Below are positions 61,870 through 64,000 of a stretch of DNA of 64,000 bases, one piece after another. A program made the position numbers and the translations under genes. The notes beneath the pieces are model-generated. The model was given only the letters and a program-made list of their open reading frames with translations. It searched no databases and was not told the DNA's origin. Location: positions 2,480,001 to 2,544,000 of the forward strand of contig NZ_JAKWJU010000002.1 of assembly GCF_022524345.1 (NCBI RefSeq), given 5' to 3'. The stretch's first letter is position 1. Every line of letters starts with the position of its first letter. This DNA comes from Streptomyces marispadix (lineage in GTDB: Bacteria; Actinomycetota; Actinomycetes; Streptomycetales; Streptomycetaceae).

Positions 61870-63840
61870 CTAGGCCGGCAGCGCGGAGCTGCGCCGGTCG
61901 ACGACGTACAGGGGGACAGCGAGCGGGGCCCGGCGCAGGGCGTTGCCCCGCACGTACCAGTGGTGCAGCCAGACCGTGGAGGCCAGCAGCACGAACGCCT
62001 GGTTCTCCTTGGTGCCGATCCGCTCGGGAGGGCTGTCGAAGACCCGGTCGGTGAAGCGCCTCACGAAGCGCGCGTCGAGCACGCCGATGTCGTCGAGGGT
62101 GCCGGGGTCGGTCAGCAGGTCGCGGTAGTCGGGACGTGACCGCACGAACGCGGCGCTGTCCGGTGCGCGATAGGGGAACTTGCCCTTGCGGACGATGCGT
62201 TCGGGGAGCACGTCCTCGTATGCGCGCTTCAGCAGGTACTTCTCGTCGAAGGGGTCGCCGAAGCGCAGATTGACCGTCGCGGCGCTGCGCACCACCGCCG
62301 GGTCGAGGAACGGGCAGCGGTTCTCCACGCCGTGCGCCAGCGCCATCCGCTCGCCCTGGGTGGAGAGCAGATAGCCGCTCAGCAGCGTCTTGAACTCCAG
62401 CCACTGCGCCTTCTGCACGGGGGTCAGTTCCGCGAAGCCGGGCTCCTGCGCGACGAGTTGCCTGACCGCGGCGAAGGGGTCGCCCGCGTCCTTGAGCAGC
62501 CGTACGGCGAACCTGCCGTTCTGGAACCGCATCTGGTGCGAGAAGAGACCGGGCATGGTCTCCTCCGCGAACTGCCGGTACAGGCCCAGCATCCGGCGGT
62601 GCTCGTCCTCGCCGCTGAAGTGGCTCAGATACGGATAGAGCTGCGCCATGCGCTTCATGCGGGTCTCGTCGTCCAGCTCGTGCCACTTCGACAGAAGCTG
62701 TACGTCCTTGAACACGCCGTAGCCGAGGAAGGCTTCGTCGGCGCCCTCGCCGCTGAGCACGACCTTGATGCCTTCGCTGCGCACGTGCTGCGCCAGCAGG
62801 TACATGGGGACGAACGCGGTGCGGAAGACGGGCACTTCGGCGTGGAGGACGGCCTCGGGGAAGGTCTCGACGACATCGCTGTCGGAGACGCGCACGGTGG
62901 AGTGGTGCGTCCCCAAGTGCTTGGTGAGTTCCTCCTGTTCGGCGGACTCGTCGAACTGGGCGTCCTCGAACTCGATGGAGAAGGTGCGCGGCGGCAGTCC
63001 GGCCCGCTCCTTGGTGAGGTGCGCGATGATCGAGGAGTCCAGCCCGCCCGAGGCGTAGACGCCGACCTCGACGTCGCTGCGCAGCCGCACGTCCACGGCC
63101 GACTCCAGCTCGGCGCGGACCAGTTCGACGGCCTCTTCCTCGGTGGCGGGCGGCGTTCCTCCGGCCAGATCGAGCGCCGCCCAACGGCCGCGCTCGGTCT
63201 CCTCGCCACGGATCGTCAGATACTCGCCCATGGGGAGCTGTTCGATGCCGCGGTATCCGCTGTGTGCGGGCAGCGGCGTCCAGGTGGCGAACGCCGAGGC
63301 GAGCTGCTGTGCGTCGAAGTCGAACTCGAAACCGGGGTAGGCGAGGAACGCCTTCATCTCGGACGCGAAGAGCCAGGCACCCTCGTGGCGTGCCACGTAG
63401 AGCGGCCGTTTGCCGAACCGGTCTCGTGCGAGGTGCAGTTCACCGGTCGAGGTGTCGTAGAGGGCGAACGCGAAGGCCCCGTTGAAGCGTTCGAGGCACG
63501 ACCGCCCCCAGGTCGCCCAGGCCGTCAGTACGACCTCGGTGTCGGACTCCGTACGGAACGCCACTCCGCGGCGCGTCAACTCGGCCCGCAGTTCCCGGTA
63601 GTTGTACAGCTCGCCGTTGTAGCAGAGCCAGTAGCGGCCGTCGGGGGTGCCGATGGGCTGGGACCCCGAGGAGAGGTCGATGATGCTCAGGCGCACCGTG
63701 CCCATGGCGGTCCGGTCGTCGAGGAAGCAGCCCGCCTCGTCGGGGCCCCGGTGCTCGATCTGCGCGAGCATGCCGTCGATCAGTTCGCGATAGCCCTGCG
63801 CGGGCAGGGGACTTCGGTGGAAACCCGCTATTCCGCACAC
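61870..63840 (-). CDS. AsnB-like glutamine amidotransferase making the malonamyl starter
   Basis: 656 residues from a GTG at 63840, chosen because it places the catalytic Cys as residue 2 (CGIAGF), as the Ntn-hydrolase fold demands. The open frame otherwise runs to 63933 into the upstream ACP gene. Glutaminase motifs: HRGPDEAG and YNGELYNY. The synthetase half carries the PPi loop YASGGLDSS near residue 264. In asparagine synthetases, Gln-derived ammonia amidates an adenylated carboxylate; in glutarimide polyketide clusters the homologue amidates malonyl bound to a discrete ACP to give malonamyl-ACP. The gene lies between such an ACP (4 nt upstream) and the first PKS, which supports that role. 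Ordinary asparagine synthesis is much less likely here. Confidence 0.92.
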   Translation of the reverse strand: MCGIAGFHRSPLPAQGYRELIDGMLAQIEHRGPDEAGCFLDDRTAMGTVRLSIIDLSSGSQPIGTPDGRYWLCYNGELYNYRELRAELTRRGVAFRTESDTEVVLTAWATWGRSCLERFNGAFAFALYDTSTGELHLARDRFGKRPLYVARHEGAWLFASEMKAFLAYPGFEFDFDAQQLASAFATWTPLPAHSGYRGIEQLPMGEYLTIRGEETERGRWAALDLAGGTPPATEEEAVELVRAELESAVDVRLRSDVEVGVYASGGLDSSIIAHLTKERAGLPPRTFSIEFEDAQFDESAEQEELTKHLGTHHSTVRVSDSDVVETFPEAVLHAEVPVFRTAFVPMYLLAQHVRSEGIKVVLSGEGADEAFLGYGVFKDVQLLSKWHELDDETRMKRMAQLYPYLSHFSGEDEHRRMLGLYRQFAEETMPGLFSHQMRFQNGRFAVRLLKDAGDPFAAVRQLVAQEPGFAELTPVQKAQWLEFKTLLSGYLLSTQGERMALAHGVENRCPFLDPAVVRSAATVNLRFGDPFDEKYLLKRAYEDVLPERIVRKGKFPYRAPDSAAFVRSRPDYRDLLTDPGTLDDIGVLDARFVRRFTDRVFDSPPERIGTKENQAFVLLASTVWLHHWYVRGNALRRAPLAVPLYVVDRRSSALPA

Positions 63841-63844
63841 CGGC

Positions 63845-64000
63845 TTACCTGCTCTCGGCGGTCTGCCGGCGTGCCGACGCCACGAAGTCGACGATGCCGG
63901 ACAGCGACGCGGAGACGTTGCCGAGCAGTGCATCCTCGCCGAACTTCACGCCGTACTCCCGCTCGATGTGCGCCATCAGCGAGATGTAGCCGAACGAGTC
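63845..64000 (-). CDS. Discrete acyl carrier protein, 5' end beyond window
   Basis: The last 51 codons of a free-standing ACP are visible at the right edge. DSFGYISLMAHIEREYG contains the phosphopantetheine-accepting Ser followed by helix II, and the protein ends QTAESR. The stop TAA is 4 nt before the amidotransferase GTG, and GAGCAGG at its end acts as that gene's ribosome site. In glutarimide pathways a discrete ACP carries the malonyl group that the amidotransferase converts to malonamyl. The N-terminus and start codon are outside the window. Confidence 0.85.
   Translation of the reverse strand, partial: DSFGYISLMAHIEREYGVKFGEDALLGNVSASLSGIVDFVASARRQTAESR

Noticed and set aside
61870..63933. 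Longer amidotransferase start at 63933
   Set aside because: It would overlap the ACP coding sequence and bury the N-terminal nucleophile Cys, which must be residue 2 after Met removal.

Overview
The window is G+C-rich actinomycete DNA, almost certainly Streptomyces or a close relative. Codons end mostly in G or C, a TAGGAT -10 box is visible, GTG and TTG starts are used, and the content (NB-ARC/TPR protein, KAP NTPase, trans-AT polyketide synthase) fits. The sequence alone does not give a species.

Left part (1-13.3 kb): an accessory region rich in DNA-defence genes. From left to right it holds an NB-ARC/TPR STAND ATPase (3' end off the window), an m5C methyltransferase divergent from an AspBHI-type/Mrr endonuclease, a Vsr mismatch endonuclease, and a second m5C methyltransferase convergent with a clear NaeI-type restriction enzyme. 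Next come a tRNA-Arg(CCU)-like 3' fragment with its hairpin, a dead tyrosine-recombinase remnant, a broken second vsr, and a KAP P-loop NTPase split between two overlapping frames. The tRNA fragment, recombinase relic, decayed genes and lower-G+C stretch around 6-8.3 kb indicate an integrated and partly eroded island.

Middle (13.4-15.7 kb): a small membrane protein, then a metallophosphoesterase overlapping a 4'-phosphopantetheinyl transferase by 4 nt (GTGA). This resembles the mycobacterial PptH/PptT pair. The transferase could load the carrier proteins of the neighbouring synthase. A strong hairpin at 15649-15682 separates it from the next operon.

Right part (15.7-64 kb): one long minus-strand operon for an AT-less (trans-AT) type I PKS of the glutarimide family. 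In transcription order it encodes a discrete ACP (5' end off the window), an AsnB-like amidotransferase, PKS1 (KS-DH-KR-ACP / KS-B-ACP / KS), PKS2 (KR-ACP / KS-ACP / KS-DH-KR-MT-ACP / KS-KR-MT-ACP / KS / KS-DH-KR-ACP-ACP / KS-DH), PKS3 (ACP / KS-DH-KR-ACP-TE), a trans-acting AT-ER fusion, and a cytochrome P450. The start-stop spacings (4, 15, 85, -4 and 1 nt) fit one transcript for everything except perhaps the P450.

How it should work: the amidotransferase makes malonamyl-ACP; module 1 makes an enoyl amide; the B-domain module adds a malonyl branch that closes to a glutarimide; ten KS domains then give a 23-carbon backbone; two MT domains add C-methyls; the AT-ER protein supplies malonyl units and enoyl reduction; the TE releases a macrolactone; the P450 oxidises it. 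Domain order and carbon count fit the lactimidomycin/iso-migrastatin family. The presence of a P450 and the absence of an O-methyltransferase between AT-ER and the apparent operon end lean toward a lactimidomycin-like product. This is inference, and the right end of the cluster lies outside the window.
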